This document shows positions 43,040-51,615 of a DNA stretch of 64,000 nt, one piece after another (position 1 is the first letter of the stretch; every line of letters begins with the position of its first letter). The stretch is from Clostridia bacterium. GTDB taxonomy: Bacteria; Bacillota; Clostridia; Oscillospirales; Acutalibacteraceae. A program made the position numbers and the translations under genes. Under the pieces are notes generated by a model. It ran no database searches, was not told the origin of the DNA, and was given only the letters and a program-made list of their open reading frames with translations. The stretch covers positions 53,635 through 117,634 of the forward strand of contig JAFQEL010000023.1 in the NCBI GenBank assembly GCA_017399065.1. Reading direction: 5' to 3'.

Positions 43040-44320
43040 ATGAAAATTTTAATGGTTGGCTCAGGTGGTCGCGAGCATGCGCTTATCAAAAAACTGCTTG
43101 AAAGTGATAGAGTAGATAGTGTTATCTGCGCTCCCGGTAACGGCGGCATAGCTTGTGATGCAGAATGTTTTCCTGTCAATGTTATGGATATTGACGGTAT
43201 GATTGCTCTTGCTCAGGAGCAAGCTGTTGATTTTGTTTTTGTTGCACCGGATGATCCGCTTGCTGCAGGTATGGTTGATGCGTTTGAGGCAAAAGGTATC
43301 AAGGCATTTGGTCCCTCTGCTCTTGCCGCAAGAATCGAAAGCAGTAAAGTATTTTCAAAGAATCTTATGAAGAAGTATAATATCCCGACTGCTGCGTATG
43401 AAGTTTTCTCAGATTCTCAGTCTGCTATTAATTATATTGAGTCCAGCGGTAAATTCCCTGTTGTTATCAAGGCCGACGGTCTTGCGCTCGGCAAAGGTGT
43501 TATAATTGCTGAGAATTTTGATGCAGCCAAGGATGCAGTTAAGTCTATAATGGAAGATAAGGTTTTCGGAGCTTCCGGTAACAATATTGTTGTTGAAGAG
43601 TTCCTTACAGGTCCTGAGGTTTCCGTGCTTGCTTTTACCGATGGTAAAACCCTTGCTCCCATGGTTTCCTCAATGGATCATAAGCGTGCTCTCGACGGTG
43701 ATAAGGGCCTTAATACAGGTGGTATGGGTACAGTAGCTCCGAATCCCTATTATACCAAAGAGATTGCTCAGGTTTGTATGGATACTATCTTTATGCCCAC
43801 TGTCAAGGCTATGTGCAGTGAAGGCTGTCCGTTCAAAGGTTGTCTTTACTTCGGCCTTATGCTGACACCTGACGGTCCCAAGGTTATTGAATATAACTCA
43901 CGCTTCGGCGATCCCGAGACTCAGGTTGTTCTGCCTCTTCTTGAAACTCCGCTTGTCGATGTTGTTGAAGCTGTTGCTGACGAAACACTTGATAAGATTG
44001 ACGTTGTATTTTCAGATGATTCCTGTGCTTGCGTAATTATTGCATCCGGCGGCTATCCCGGCTCTTATGCAAAAGGTATTGAGATAAAGGGCCTTGATGA
44101 GAACGGTGCGGTTGACGGTGCAACCGTATATCACGCAGGTACTAAGCTTTCTGACGGTAAGTTCCTTACAAACGGCGGCCGTGTGCTTGGCGTTACTGCA
44201 AGAGCTGAGACTCTGCCCGAGGCTCTTGAAAAGGCTTATTCCGCTACGGAAAAGATTTATTTTGAAGGTTCACACAAACGTACCGATATCGGCAAAAAAG
44301 CACTTGATGCTTTGAAATAA
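43040..44320 (+). CDS. purD: Phosphoribosylamine-glycine ligase
   Basis: 426 residues, normal length. The N-terminal motif ILMVGSGGREHALIKKL is diagnostic. The ATP-grasp region contains PVVIKADGLALGKGVIIA and FLTGPEVSVLAFTDGK, and the metal-binding YNSRFGDPETQ follows. It makes glycinamide ribonucleotide in de novo purine synthesis. Other pur genes are not adjacent, so it stands alone here with a possible palindromic operator. The gene is followed 30 bases later by an efflux-type adaptor with no evident functional link. Confidence 0.95.
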   Translation: MKILMVGSGGREHALIKKLLESDRVDSVICAPGNGGIACDAECFPVNVMDIDGMIALAQEQAVDFVFVAPDDPLAAGMVDAFEAKGIKAFGPSALAARIESSKVFSKNLMKKYNIPTAAYEVFSDSQSAINYIESSGKFPVVIKADGLALGKGVIIAENFDAAKDAVKSIMEDKVFGASGNNIVVEEFLTGPEVSVLAFTDGKTLAPMVSSMDHKRALDGDKGLNTGGMGTVAPNPYYTKEIAQVCMDTIFMPTVKAMCSEGCPFKGCLYFGLMLTPDGPKVIEYNSRFGDPETQVVLPLLETPLVDVVEAVADETLDKIDVVFSDDSCACVIIASGGYPGSYAKGIEIKGLDENGAVDGATVYHAGTKLSDGKFLTNGGRVLGVTARAETLPEALEKAYSATEKIYFEGSHKRTDIGKKALDALK

Positions 44321-44350
44321 TTTACTATACACAAAAGGGAGGAATCAGCT

Positions 44351-45982
44351 GTGAAGGACAAAAAGAAGCTGATTAAAATTATCGTTGCTGTTGTATTGGT
44401 TGTTGCTGTTGCAATCGGCGGTGTTGTCTTTGTAAAGCAAAAAACCGAAGGTGATAAATTTAAGGCTGTAATTATGGAAGTCAGCACTTCAACAGTTACA
44501 CAGACTCTGTCTACTCAGGGTACGGTTGAGTCACTTAACAGAGGGGAATATGAGATTTTTGACGGTGTTGTTGTCAAAGAGGTTTTCGTTAAGCTTGGCG
44601 ACAAGGTTGAAAAAGGCCAGCTTCTTGCAACCTTTGAGTCTTCTTCACTCAACGGAATAATTGCACAGAAGCAGTCTGCTTATGATACCGCAAAAATCAA
44701 CTATCAGAATTCATTGAATTCTGCAAACGAAGCATCGGCTAAACTGCCTGTAATTGAAGCACAGATTGCTGAGGCAGAAAAAGAGATTGAAAGACTTTCA
44801 GCAGAAACTGAGAAAGCTAAAGAAGAAGCTTCATCAGAGTATCAACCAGAAAACGTACCTGATTGGATCAAAAACATTGATTTTGAAAGACTTGCAAAAC
44901 TTCTCGGAAACTCTTATACGGTTGATGAACTTTATGATTTTTTTGTGCGCCTTGCAAATCGTGGTGCTGACCGCACAACTATATCTGATATCATAAACAA
45001 TCTTAATGCCGGTTCTTCGTTTGATATTTCTTCAATGCTCGGTACTTCTTCAGCAGAAGCTCAACTGATGAGCGCTCAGATGAGCCTTATGACGCTTAAA
45101 GCTCAGAAAACCTTGCTTGAAACTCAGTCTCAGAATGTTCTTGAAAGCACGTATAAATCGCTTATGGATTCTGCTAAAGCTTCTCTTGATGCAACGAAGC
45201 TTTCTGTAGAGAAGCTTGCTAAGGGTTGGTATGCCGAAAGTGACGGCGTTGTCAGTGAACTAAATATTAAAGCAGGTGAATCGTTTTCCGCTGTTCAGAG
45301 CACATCAACTCCCGATATTTCATCGCTTATGGGTTTGCTTTCCGGCACAGGTAATGCCGATATAGGTTCACTTATCTCTGCTTTTTCATCTTCATCTTCA
45401 GCTAAAAATATCGGTATTGCGGTTGAATATTATGACAGCTTTACAGCTTCGTTTTCACTCGGTAAATACGACATACTTGATGTAAAAGTTGGCCAGAAAG
45501 CCAAAATCACTTCTCTCGGTCACGAGCTTGAGGGCGAAGTTATTTATATCAGCCCTGTTGCTTCCAACAGCTCAGGACTTGACATCGGTTCTATGCTTGG
45601 CGGTATGACGGGCTCAACGTCCAATGGTTCTAACTCTATTCCTGCACGTGTTCTTATCAAAAATCCCGATGAAAGCGTAATTATCGGAATAGATGTTGAT
45701 ATTGATATTGAGCTTGATGTTGTTGAAGATGCAGTTACTATTCCGATAGAAGCTGTTGAGACTGATGATACAGGCACTTATATTTATAAACTTAATGATG
45801 ATAATGAAACTGTTACCCGCGTTGCTGTTGAGCTTGGTCTCGCAACAGATACTCATTACGAAGTTGTTTCAGGCTGCTCAGAGGGCGACAAAATTGTTCA
45901 GAATCCCGCAACTGCACTTAAAGTAATTGCCGAGGAAGGTAAAAAGGTTGCAGTGACGTATTCGTCTGATGCCGCTGTCTGA
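44351..45982 (+). CDS. MacA-like periplasmic-adaptor/membrane-fusion protein
   Basis: 543 residues from GTG 44351 after GGGAGGAA. An N-terminal membrane helix (IIVAVVLVVAVAIGGVVFV) is followed by the first half of a biotinyl-lipoyl domain (VVKEVFVKLGDKVEKGQLLATF). A long helical hairpin region (~95-290) carries a serine/methionine-rich stretch in the middle. The second lipoyl half follows (WYAESDGVVSELNIKAGESF), then beta-barrel and membrane-proximal parts. The family couples ABC or RND pumps across the envelope. The permease follows 18 bases later. Its substrate is unknown. Confidence 0.88.
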   Translation: MKDKKKLIKIIVAVVLVVAVAIGGVVFVKQKTEGDKFKAVIMEVSTSTVTQTLSTQGTVESLNRGEYEIFDGVVVKEVFVKLGDKVEKGQLLATFESSSLNGIIAQKQSAYDTAKINYQNSLNSANEASAKLPVIEAQIAEAEKEIERLSAETEKAKEEASSEYQPENVPDWIKNIDFERLAKLLGNSYTVDELYDFFVRLANRGADRTTISDIINNLNAGSSFDISSMLGTSSAEAQLMSAQMSLMTLKAQKTLLETQSQNVLESTYKSLMDSAKASLDATKLSVEKLAKGWYAESDGVVSELNIKAGESFSAVQSTSTPDISSLMGLLSGTGNADIGSLISAFSSSSSAKNIGIAVEYYDSFTASFSLGKYDILDVKVGQKAKITSLGHELEGEVIYISPVASNSSGLDIGSMLGGMTGSTSNGSNSIPARVLIKNPDESVIIGIDVDIDIELDVVEDAVTIPIEAVETDDTGTYIYKLNDDNETVTRVAVELGLATDTHYEVVSGCSEGDKIVQNPATALKVIAEEGKKVAVTYSSDAAV

Positions 45983-46000
45983 TGTGAGGTGCGTGCATCT

Positions 46001-47239
46001 ATGAATATAATAGAAAATATTCGTATTGCTGTTTTCAGCATACGAACAAATCTGACCCGTTCATTGCTTACTATGCTTGGCATTATTATCGGTGTTGCAT
46101 CGGTTATTGCTATTGTTACCGTCGGTAACGGCGGACGTGACTATATAGTCGGTATGATTGAGTCAATGGGCTCTAATATGGTCAGTATTACTGTTGCGAA
46201 TGATGTTGCTACGACAAACGACTATATAACAGATGCCGATATTGAAGCCATTAAGCGCCTTGAAAGTGTCGGTGTAGTTTCACCTATGGCATTTAATATG
46301 GCAATGTGTGAGAGCGATCATGAGAAGGGTACCGGTATGATTATGGCGGGTACTACGGACTTACAGCACATTATGGCTTCAAAAATGCTATACGGCAGAT
46401 TTTATAATGAGTCTGATTACGAGGCAGGCAGATACGTTGTCTGTATTGATAATCTTAGTGCGTTCTCACTTTTCGGCTATGAAAACTGTGTTGGTGAAAA
46501 ACTTAATATAACCTACAACGGTAATACGGTTGCTTTTAAAATTATCGGTGTAGGCGACAGTACGTCTATGTCGGAAATGGATACCGAATCTATAGCAACA
46601 ATGATGGATTCTTCCAGTGCGATGGGTACAATGGTAAGTGTAATGATGCCGTCAACTACTTATAACGAGTTTTTTGCTCAGAACGGTAAGTATCAGATGG
46701 TGTATCTTACTGCTAATGATGACCGTTTTCTAGACAGTGCAGGTGCTTCTGCCGTAAACGTTCTCGAAGCAAGACATTCGAATTCCGGCAGAGAAGTATA
46801 TAAGGTCAGTAATATGGCAACATATATTGAGCTTATTAATACCGTTATAAATGTCTTTACTGCATTTATTGCGGCTGTCGGTGCAATTTCTCTTGTTGTC
46901 GGCGGTATCGGTGTTATGAATATTATGCTTGTTTCCGTTACCGAACGTACACGTGAAATAGGTATAAGAAAAGCACTCGGCGCAAAAACCTCTACGATTA
47001 TGCTTCAGTTCCTTACCGAATCCGTTATACTATGCTGTATCGGCGGTTTTATAGGCCTGGTGCTCGGAGTTGCCGGTGCATTGGCGGTAGCGGCGTATGT
47101 TGACGTACCAATTTCGATCCAGTTTTCTACAATTCTTCTGGCAGTCGGTTTCTCAAGTGCAATAGGTATTTTCTTTGGAATTTATCCTGCACGCAGAGCT
47201 GCGAAAATGCTTCCGATTGAAGCCTTGAGAAGAGATTGA
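46001..47239 (+). CDS. MacB/FtsX-type ABC transporter permease
   Basis: 412 residues from ATG 46001 with GAGGTG upstream. The N-terminal NIRIAVFSIRTNLTRSLLTMLGIIIGVASVIAIVTVGNGG is the MacB_PCD signature. A large extracytoplasmic domain follows. The C-terminal FtsX domain has three helices and the cytoplasmic motif SVTERTREIGIRKALGAK. Such permeases need a separate LolD-like ATPase, usually encoded between adaptor and permease. None is present here or elsewhere in the window. The pump may recruit an ATPase encoded at another locus. Confidence 0.9.
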   Translation: MNIIENIRIAVFSIRTNLTRSLLTMLGIIIGVASVIAIVTVGNGGRDYIVGMIESMGSNMVSITVANDVATTNDYITDADIEAIKRLESVGVVSPMAFNMAMCESDHEKGTGMIMAGTTDLQHIMASKMLYGRFYNESDYEAGRYVVCIDNLSAFSLFGYENCVGEKLNITYNGNTVAFKIIGVGDSTSMSEMDTESIATMMDSSSAMGTMVSVMMPSTTYNEFFAQNGKYQMVYLTANDDRFLDSAGASAVNVLEARHSNSGREVYKVSNMATYIELINTVINVFTAFIAAVGAISLVVGGIGVMNIMLVSVTERTREIGIRKALGAKTSTIMLQFLTESVILCCIGGFIGLVLGVAGALAVAAYVDVPISIQFSTILLAVGFSSAIGIFFGIYPARRAAKMLPIEALRRD

Positions 47240-47252
47240 TAAATCATAAAAA

Positions 47253-47285
47253 TATGCCCCGGATATTTTAAATATCCGGGGCATA
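47253..47285. terminator. Convergent terminator between permease and lipoprotein
   Basis: A 15-bp perfect stem (47253-47267 with 47271-47285) has loop TTA. On the minus strand it is followed by a T run, so it mainly ends the lipoprotein transcript but can also stop the permease transcript. Confidence 0.85.
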
Positions 47286-47303
47286 AGTTATGTTGTGATT
47301 AAA

Positions 47304-48221
47304 TTAATACTTGAAGTTCTTATAGAAGACGTGAGCTGAACCTGTTGCGTTACCGCCACCGGCTACATCGATGACAACGTTGATATCATATTCAACTGTA
47401 AGGCTTACAAGGTTACCAGTTGTTGAATCGATAACTGCCTTAACCTTTGCGTTCTTGTAGCTCTCGCTTACCTTTGCGCCGCCAAGGATATCATCGATTG
47501 CATCGTAGATAACGACAGCAGTCTTGTGGTCAAAATAGCTCTTATCAGCATCACCAACACAGATACCGCACTTATCGATGGGGGAGTTGTTTGACTTGGA
47601 GTTTTTGTCTGCATAGCTTGAACCGCCCTTGACATTAAGAACGATAGTGTACTGTGTACCGTTAACTGTGCATGTAGCACCTGTTACGTCACCGGCTGTG
47701 AGTGTGCTCTTGCGAAGGTACTGGTGAGGAAGGTCGGATTCCCACTTGCCCTTAGTAACGTCCATTGTGTATTTGTTTTCGGCACCGATGCCCATAAACT
47801 TGTACATAACGTCACCGAATGTTTTGAGAAGGATGCCTGCGTTAAGCTTTTCGTTATCAACATAACGAAGCTTGTTGAAACCAACCTTGGCTGCAACAGC
47901 CTTATTTACAGCGTTGTTGTAGTATGCGATGATTTCAGCGGGAGTTTCAGGCTTTGCTGCGGGAGTACCTGCAGTAGTTGTTTCGCCGGGAAGAGTTGTT
48001 GCGTTGGGGTCTGTTGTTGCATTGGGGTCTGTTGTACCGTCTGCGGAAACAGGCTCTGTAACTGTACCGTCAGCTACTGTTGTTGCATCGACTGCTTCGT
48101 CAATAGGGTCTGTTACCTCTTCGGGTACTGTTGTGGTTTCCGGATCGGGTGTTTTCTCGCCACATGCTGCAAAGCTAAGGAGCATTGCAACGGCAAGAAG
48201 AAGTGCTACGAGTTTTTTCAT
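47304..48221 (-). CDS. Putative lipoprotein with Thr/Pro-rich linker
   Basis: 305 residues, minus strand. The signal peptide ends in lipobox FAAC (Cys20). A low-complexity linker rich in Thr, Pro and Asp (~21-95) contains a tandem TDPNAT duplication. The C-terminal domain (PAEIIAYYNNAVNKAVAAKVG onward) is beta-rich with a hydrophobic core. I do not recognise a named function. Similar lipoproteins are common in gut Clostridia and may bind cell-wall or nutrient ligands. GAAAGGAG precedes the ATG. It follows the mltG-like gene on the same strand. Confidence 0.75.
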   Translation of the reverse strand: MKKLVALLLAVAMLLSFAACGEKTPDPETTTVPEEVTDPIDEAVDATTVADGTVTEPVSADGTTDPNATTDPNATTLPGETTTAGTPAAKPETPAEIIAYYNNAVNKAVAAKVGFNKLRYVDNEKLNAGILLKTFGDVMYKFMGIGAENKYTMDVTKGKWESDLPHQYLRKSTLTAGDVTGATCTVNGTQYTIVLNVKGGSSYADKNSKSNNSPIDKCGICVGDADKSYFDHKTAVVIYDAIDDILGGAKVSESYKNAKVKAVIDSTTGNLVSLTVEYDINVVIDVAGGGNATGSAHVFYKNFKY

Positions 48222-48245
48222 TGTTTTTTCTCCTTTCGGTATTTA

Positions 48246-48261
48246 AATGCCTTTCGGCATT
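48246..48261 (-). terminator. GNRA-type hairpin between mltG-like and lipoprotein genes
   Basis: On the minus strand AATGCC-GAAA-GGCATT forms a 6-bp stem with a GAAA tetraloop, just after the mltG-like stop. The T tract is weak (TTTAAAT), so it may be an attenuator or processing signal instead of a full terminator. Confidence 0.45.
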
Positions 48262-48263
48262 GA

Positions 48264-49070
48264 TTACTTTTTGTAATATTTATCTACGTTTGCTGAATGT
48301 TCATCCCAGGTGACAGCATAATAGAAGTTCATATCGGAGTCAGTTAGGAAAAAGTAGTAGTCAGTATCGGCAGGGTAGAGGGCAGCTTCAATCGCTGATA
48401 TACCAACATTTGTTATCGGGCCTGCGGGAAGACCTTTACATTTATATACGTTATAAAGCTCTGTGTATACGGAAACGTCTTCAACGTAAGGTGCAACATG
48501 CTTGTTCAGATAGAATATCGTTACGTCACATTCAAGCTTACCGTATGATGAGTTAAGTCTGTTATGAAGCACTGAAGAAACTTTTTTCATTTCAGGGTCA
48601 GTAGCTTCTTCCTGGATTATTGAGGCTATACGGAGTATCTCATCCATTGTGTAGCCTAATTCTTCGGCACGTGCTTTATATTCGTCGGTGATTTTTCTTT
48701 CGTAATTATCAAGGAACTTGTTAAGTACCGACTGCGCGTTCATATCATAATAAAATTCGTAAGTGTCGGGAAATATGTATCCTTCAAGTACAAAAGGCCT
48801 GTCCTGCGGATTCTGAATTTCTGTAATGAAGTCATATTCGGTAGCAGGTGAGTTTACAGCAGCAATAAAATCTGACGCACTGCATACGCCGTTTTCTTCA
48901 AGCAGTTTTGCACATTCCTCAGCGGTCAATCCCTCGCGGAACGTTATCGTTACGGTAGGTATTGCGGTGGTCGTAGGTGTAAGGCGGTCGATCAGGCTGT
49001 TGTCCGATGAACATGAAGTTAACAGAATAACACAAAAAATAAGCATCGGAATTAAAAATTTTTTCAGCAA
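48264..49070 (-). CDS. mltG: MltG/YceG-like endolytic transglycosylase lipoprotein
   Basis: 268 residues, minus strand, from TTG 49070 spaced suitably after AAGGTGG. A GTG at 49079 overlaps that ribosome site. The signal ends in lipobox LTSC (Cys20), unlike many MltG proteins, which keep a membrane helix. The YceG domain shows VLEGYIFPDTYEF, the catalytic Glu in IASIIQEEATDPEM, VSSVLHNRL, and VYKCKGLPAGPITNVG. It cleaves nascent glycan strands outside the membrane. Confidence 0.88.
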   Translation of the reverse strand: MLKKFLIPMLIFCVILLTSCSSDNSLIDRLTPTTTAIPTVTITFREGLTAEECAKLLEENGVCSASDFIAAVNSPATEYDFITEIQNPQDRPFVLEGYIFPDTYEFYYDMNAQSVLNKFLDNYERKITDEYKARAEELGYTMDEILRIASIIQEEATDPEMKKVSSVLHNRLNSSYGKLECDVTIFYLNKHVAPYVEDVSVYTELYNVYKCKGLPAGPITNVGISAIEAALYPADTDYYFFLTDSDMNFYYAVTWDEHSANVDKYYKK

Positions 49071-49131
49071 AAACACCACCTTGATGCATATTTACTACAA
49101 TTATACTATAAAAACTTGTTTTTTTCAAGTG

Positions 49132-49161
49132 TTGACAGAAATATTAATTAAGAGATATAAT
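49132..49161 (+). promoter_or_regulatory. Promoter of tRNA-Ala
   Basis: TTGACA (49132-49137) and TATAAT (49156-49161) are both consensus with an 18-bp spacer, 15 bases before the tRNA. Confidence 0.8.
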
Positions 49162-49175
49162 CAAATATAAAATCA

Positions 49176-49251
49176 GGGTCTGTAGCTCAGTTGGGAGAGC
49201 GTTCGGTTCGCAACCGAAAGGTCGAGAGTTCAAGCCTCTTCAGATCCACCA
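49176..49251 (+). tRNA. tRNA-Ala, anticodon CGC
   Basis: A complete 76-nt cloverleaf. The acceptor stem GGGTCTG pairs with CAGATCC and includes the G3-U70 pair that identifies alanine tRNA. The D arm is GCTC-GAGC, the anticodon stem TTCGG-CCGAA holds the loop TTCGCAA (anticodon CGC), and the T arm GAGAG-CTCTT holds TTCAAGC. The 3' CCA is encoded. It reads GCG codons and stands alone behind a strong promoter. Confidence 0.95.
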
Positions 49252-49305
49252 TTAACTTTAGCATAAATCACAAAATAAGTTAAATCCGTTTATTCAATTT
49301 GATAG

Positions 49306-49333
49306 TTGAATAATTTTATATTTGTGCTATGAT
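49306..49333 (+). promoter_or_regulatory. Promoter of the ChbG-like deacetylase gene
   Basis: TTGAAT (49306-49311) and TATGAT (49328-49333) are 16 bp apart. The -35 is the right arm of the repeat TATTCAA-N8-TTGAATA (49291-49312), a possible operator. Confidence 0.55.
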
Positions 49334-49371
49334 ATATATGGAATCTTTTGTAAATATGAAAGGGAATTTTT

Positions 49372-50256
49372 ATGGCTAAATATCTGATTGTTAATGCAGA
49401 CGATTACGGAATGTGTAACGCGGCCAATACGGCGGTCAATGAGCTTTTTGAAGGCGGCTGGCTTAAATCGGCTACTATTATGATGCCTTGCCCGACTGCG
49501 GCTGATGCCGTTAATTTTTCTATTGCTCATCCTGAGTATGCAATAGGTGTTCACCTTACAATGACAAGTGAATGGGGCAAATACCGCTGGAAGCCTCTTA
49601 CAGACGGTAAAACGCTTGTGGATGAAGAAGGCTTTATGTGGCACGAGAGTGACCAGGTTGAGAAGAATGCTTCTTACGAAGACCTTGAAAGAGAAATCCG
49701 TGCACAGATTGACCTTGCTCACAAGATGGGTATGAAGCCCTCTCATACGGATAACCATATGGGCTCTCTTTACGGTCATTATACAGGTCGTCTCGGACTT
49801 GCTAAAATGACTCTTCGTGTCTGCGGTGAATACGGTTATGCTTACCGACTTTACACTAAGCATGATAAGCGCATCTGTCCCAACGGTACTCCTTATTTCC
49901 TTTATGCTGCTATCACAATTCTGTCCAAGAGATGGGGTAAAAAGTATAACGTCGTTATTCCTGATTATCTTCTTTTCCCGGATTGGAATGACGATATGCG
50001 TGTCAGCTATGAAGTTTACAGAGATACAATACTTAAAATTTGGACCGATATCCCTGAGGACGGTGTAACCGAAACTTTTGTGCATCCTTCAGTTGAAACC
50101 GATGAGCTTAAGGGTATTACTGCAAGATGGCAGGACAGAGTCTGGGAGTACCAACTTATGAAGGATCCCTATGTTCACGAGTATCTTAAGGAGCACGGCG
50201 TTGAGCTTATCAGCTATCGTGACCTTATCAGAATGAAGGGCGGCAAAGTTCGCTGA
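49372..50256 (+). CDS. ChbG/YdjC-family carbohydrate deacetylase
   Basis: 294 residues. The N-terminus KYLIVNADDYGMCNAANTAV gives the metal-binding Asp pair. GVHLTMTSEW and PSHTDNHMG supply the His ligands of the YdjC fold. In E. coli ChbG removes an acetyl group from chitobiose phosphates. Here no chitobiose PTS is near, so the substrate could be another N-acetylated sugar. The protein has no signal peptide and should be cytoplasmic. A terminator follows directly, so it is transcribed alone. Confidence 0.88.
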   Translation: MAKYLIVNADDYGMCNAANTAVNELFEGGWLKSATIMMPCPTAADAVNFSIAHPEYAIGVHLTMTSEWGKYRWKPLTDGKTLVDEEGFMWHESDQVEKNASYEDLEREIRAQIDLAHKMGMKPSHTDNHMGSLYGHYTGRLGLAKMTLRVCGEYGYAYRLYTKHDKRICPNGTPYFLYAAITILSKRWGKKYNVVIPDYLLFPDWNDDMRVSYEVYRDTILKIWTDIPEDGVTETFVHPSVETDELKGITARWQDRVWEYQLMKDPYVHEYLKEHGVELISYRDLIRMKGGKVR

Positions 50257-50266
50257 GCAAATTTAT

Positions 50267-50303
50267 ATCCGGCTTCATCTTTAGGGTGTAAGCCGGATTT
50301 TTT
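50267..50303 (+). terminator. Terminator of the ChbG-like gene
   Basis: ATCCGGCTT (50267-50275) pairs with AAGCCGGAT (50290-50298), followed by a run of seven T. Confidence 0.9.
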
Positions 50304-50320
50304 TGTTTTGACAAAAAGTG

Positions 50321-50367
50321 AGCATTCGTGAGAAAAAAACAGCATTCGCGAGCTATCAAGAGCATTT
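50321..50367. repeat. Phased direct repeats AGCATTCGYGAG upstream of potA
   Basis: AGCATTCGTGAG at 50321 and AGCATTCGCGAG at 50341 repeat exactly 20 bp apart. A third, partial copy AGCATTT starts at 50361, again at 20 bp. They lie about 60-100 bases before the potA -35, on one helix face, as expected for a regulator site. Confidence 0.6.
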
Positions 50368-50421
50368 TAAAAAATATGGATTGATTACGCTGAAAAAATG
50401 TTAAAAATATTGAAAAAATTG

Positions 50422-50450
50422 TTGACATTTAGCGATTTTAGCTCTATATT
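50422..50450 (+). promoter_or_regulatory. Promoter of potABCD
   Basis: TTGACA (50422-50427) and TATATT (50445-50450) are spaced 17 bp apart. GAGAGGGG precedes the TTG start of potA. Confidence 0.75.
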
Positions 50451-50490
50451 TGTAATCGTTATAATATATATAAAGAGAGGGGTTGCATAA

Positions 50491-51615
50491 TTGGAAAATA
50501 ATATAATTATCGACCTTAAAAACATTTCCGTTTCATTTGACGGCGAGCCTATCCTAAAGGACCTTAATCTTTATATCAGGGATAAAGAGTTTATTACTTT
50601 CCTCGGTCCTTCAGGTTGCGGTAAAACCACTACTCTTCGTGTCATCGCCGGTTTCATTGAGCCTGACGGCGGCGATGTTATATTTGATAATAAACGTATA
50701 AATGATGTTCCTCCTCATAAGAGGCAAGTTAACACCATTTTTCAGCGTTATGCTCTTTTTCCTCATCTTAACGTATATGAGAACATTGCGTTTGGCTTAA
50801 GACTTAAGAAAGTAAGCAATAAGGAAATCAAGCAGACGGTTACCGATATGCTTGCTCTTGTCAATCTTCGCGGTTTCGAAAAGCGTAATATTCAGTCTCT
50901 CTCCGGCGGTCAGCAGCAGCGCGTAGCAATAGCACGTGCCCTTGCCGTAAAACCCCGTGTCCTTTTGCTTGATGAGCCCCTTGGTGCTCTCGATCTCAAG
51001 CTTCGTAAGGATATGCAGAATGAACTCAAGAATATTCAGCAGCGCCTCGGTATTACTTTTATATATGTTACTCATGACCAGGAAGAAGCTCTGTCAATGT
51101 CTGATACCATTGTTGTTATGGACAGCGGTGTTATTCAACAGATTGGTACACCGCTTGATATTTATAACGAGCCCAAAAATGCTTTTGTTGCCGATTTCAT
51201 CGGTGAGAGTAATATTCTTGACGGTATTATGCTTGATGACTGCCTTGTTGAGTTTTCGGGTCACCGTTTTGAGTGCCTTGACAAAGGTTTTGCCAAAAAC
51301 GAGGCAATCGACGTTGTTGTACGTCCCGAAGATGTTGATGTTGTCGAAGAAGAAAAAGGTATGGTCAAAGGTGAGGTTACATCCGTTACTTTTAAGGGCG
51401 TTCACTTCGAAACCATTGTCGATATAGGCGGCTTCAAGTGGATGATTCAGTCCACTGATTATCACGAGGTCGGCAAGCGTATAGGTCTTTTTATTGAGCC
51501 TGATGCTATTCATATTATGAAGAAGAGCGCGTATTCCGGTCTTTACGGCGATTACAGCTCGTTCAGTGAGGAGTTTGACGAGCTTTCCGATCCTGAGGAG
51601 GTGGAGGAGGAATGA
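50491..51615 (+). CDS. potA: Spermidine/putrescine ABC transporter ATPase PotA
   Basis: 374 residues from TTG 50491. Walker A GPSGCGKT (39-46), the Q-loop ([20 protein letters not shown]), signature LSGGQQQR, Walker [12 protein letters not shown] and switch His in VTHDQEEAL are all intact. A C-terminal TOBE-type domain follows (~280-350). The ATGA overlap joins it to potB. It energises uptake of spermidine and putrescine. An iron or thiamine importer is less likely given the adjacent PotD-type binding protein. Confidence 0.93.
   Translation: MENNIIIDLKNISVSFDGEPILKDLNLYIRDKEFITFLGPSGCGKTTTLRVIAGFIEPDGGDVIFDNKRINDVPPHKRQVNTIFQRYALFPHLNVYENIAFGLRLKKVSNKEIKQTVTDMLALVNLRGFEKRNIQSLSGGQQQRVAIARALAVKPRVLLLDEPLGALDLKLRKDMQNELKNIQQRLGITFIYVTHDQEEALSMSDTIVVMDSGVIQQIGTPLDIYNEPKNAFVADFIGESNILDGIMLDDCLVEFSGHRFECLDKGFAKNEAIDVVVRPEDVDVVEEEKGMVKGEVTSVTFKGVHFETIVDIGGFKWMIQSTDYHEVGKRIGLFIEPDAIHIMKKSAYSGLYGDYSSFSEEFDELSDPEEVEEE

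Noticed and set aside
47929..48246. 105-codon plus-strand frame rich in Val, Ser and Gly
   Set aside because: It is the complement of the Thr/Pro-rich linker and signal peptide of the minus-strand lipoprotein, which has a lipobox and ribosome site. Repetitive codons keep the other strand open.
49327..50085. 252-codon open frame on the minus strand
   Set aside because: It is antisense to the ChbG-like deacetylase, which has clear family motifs and a ribosome site. The antisense product has no recognisable features.
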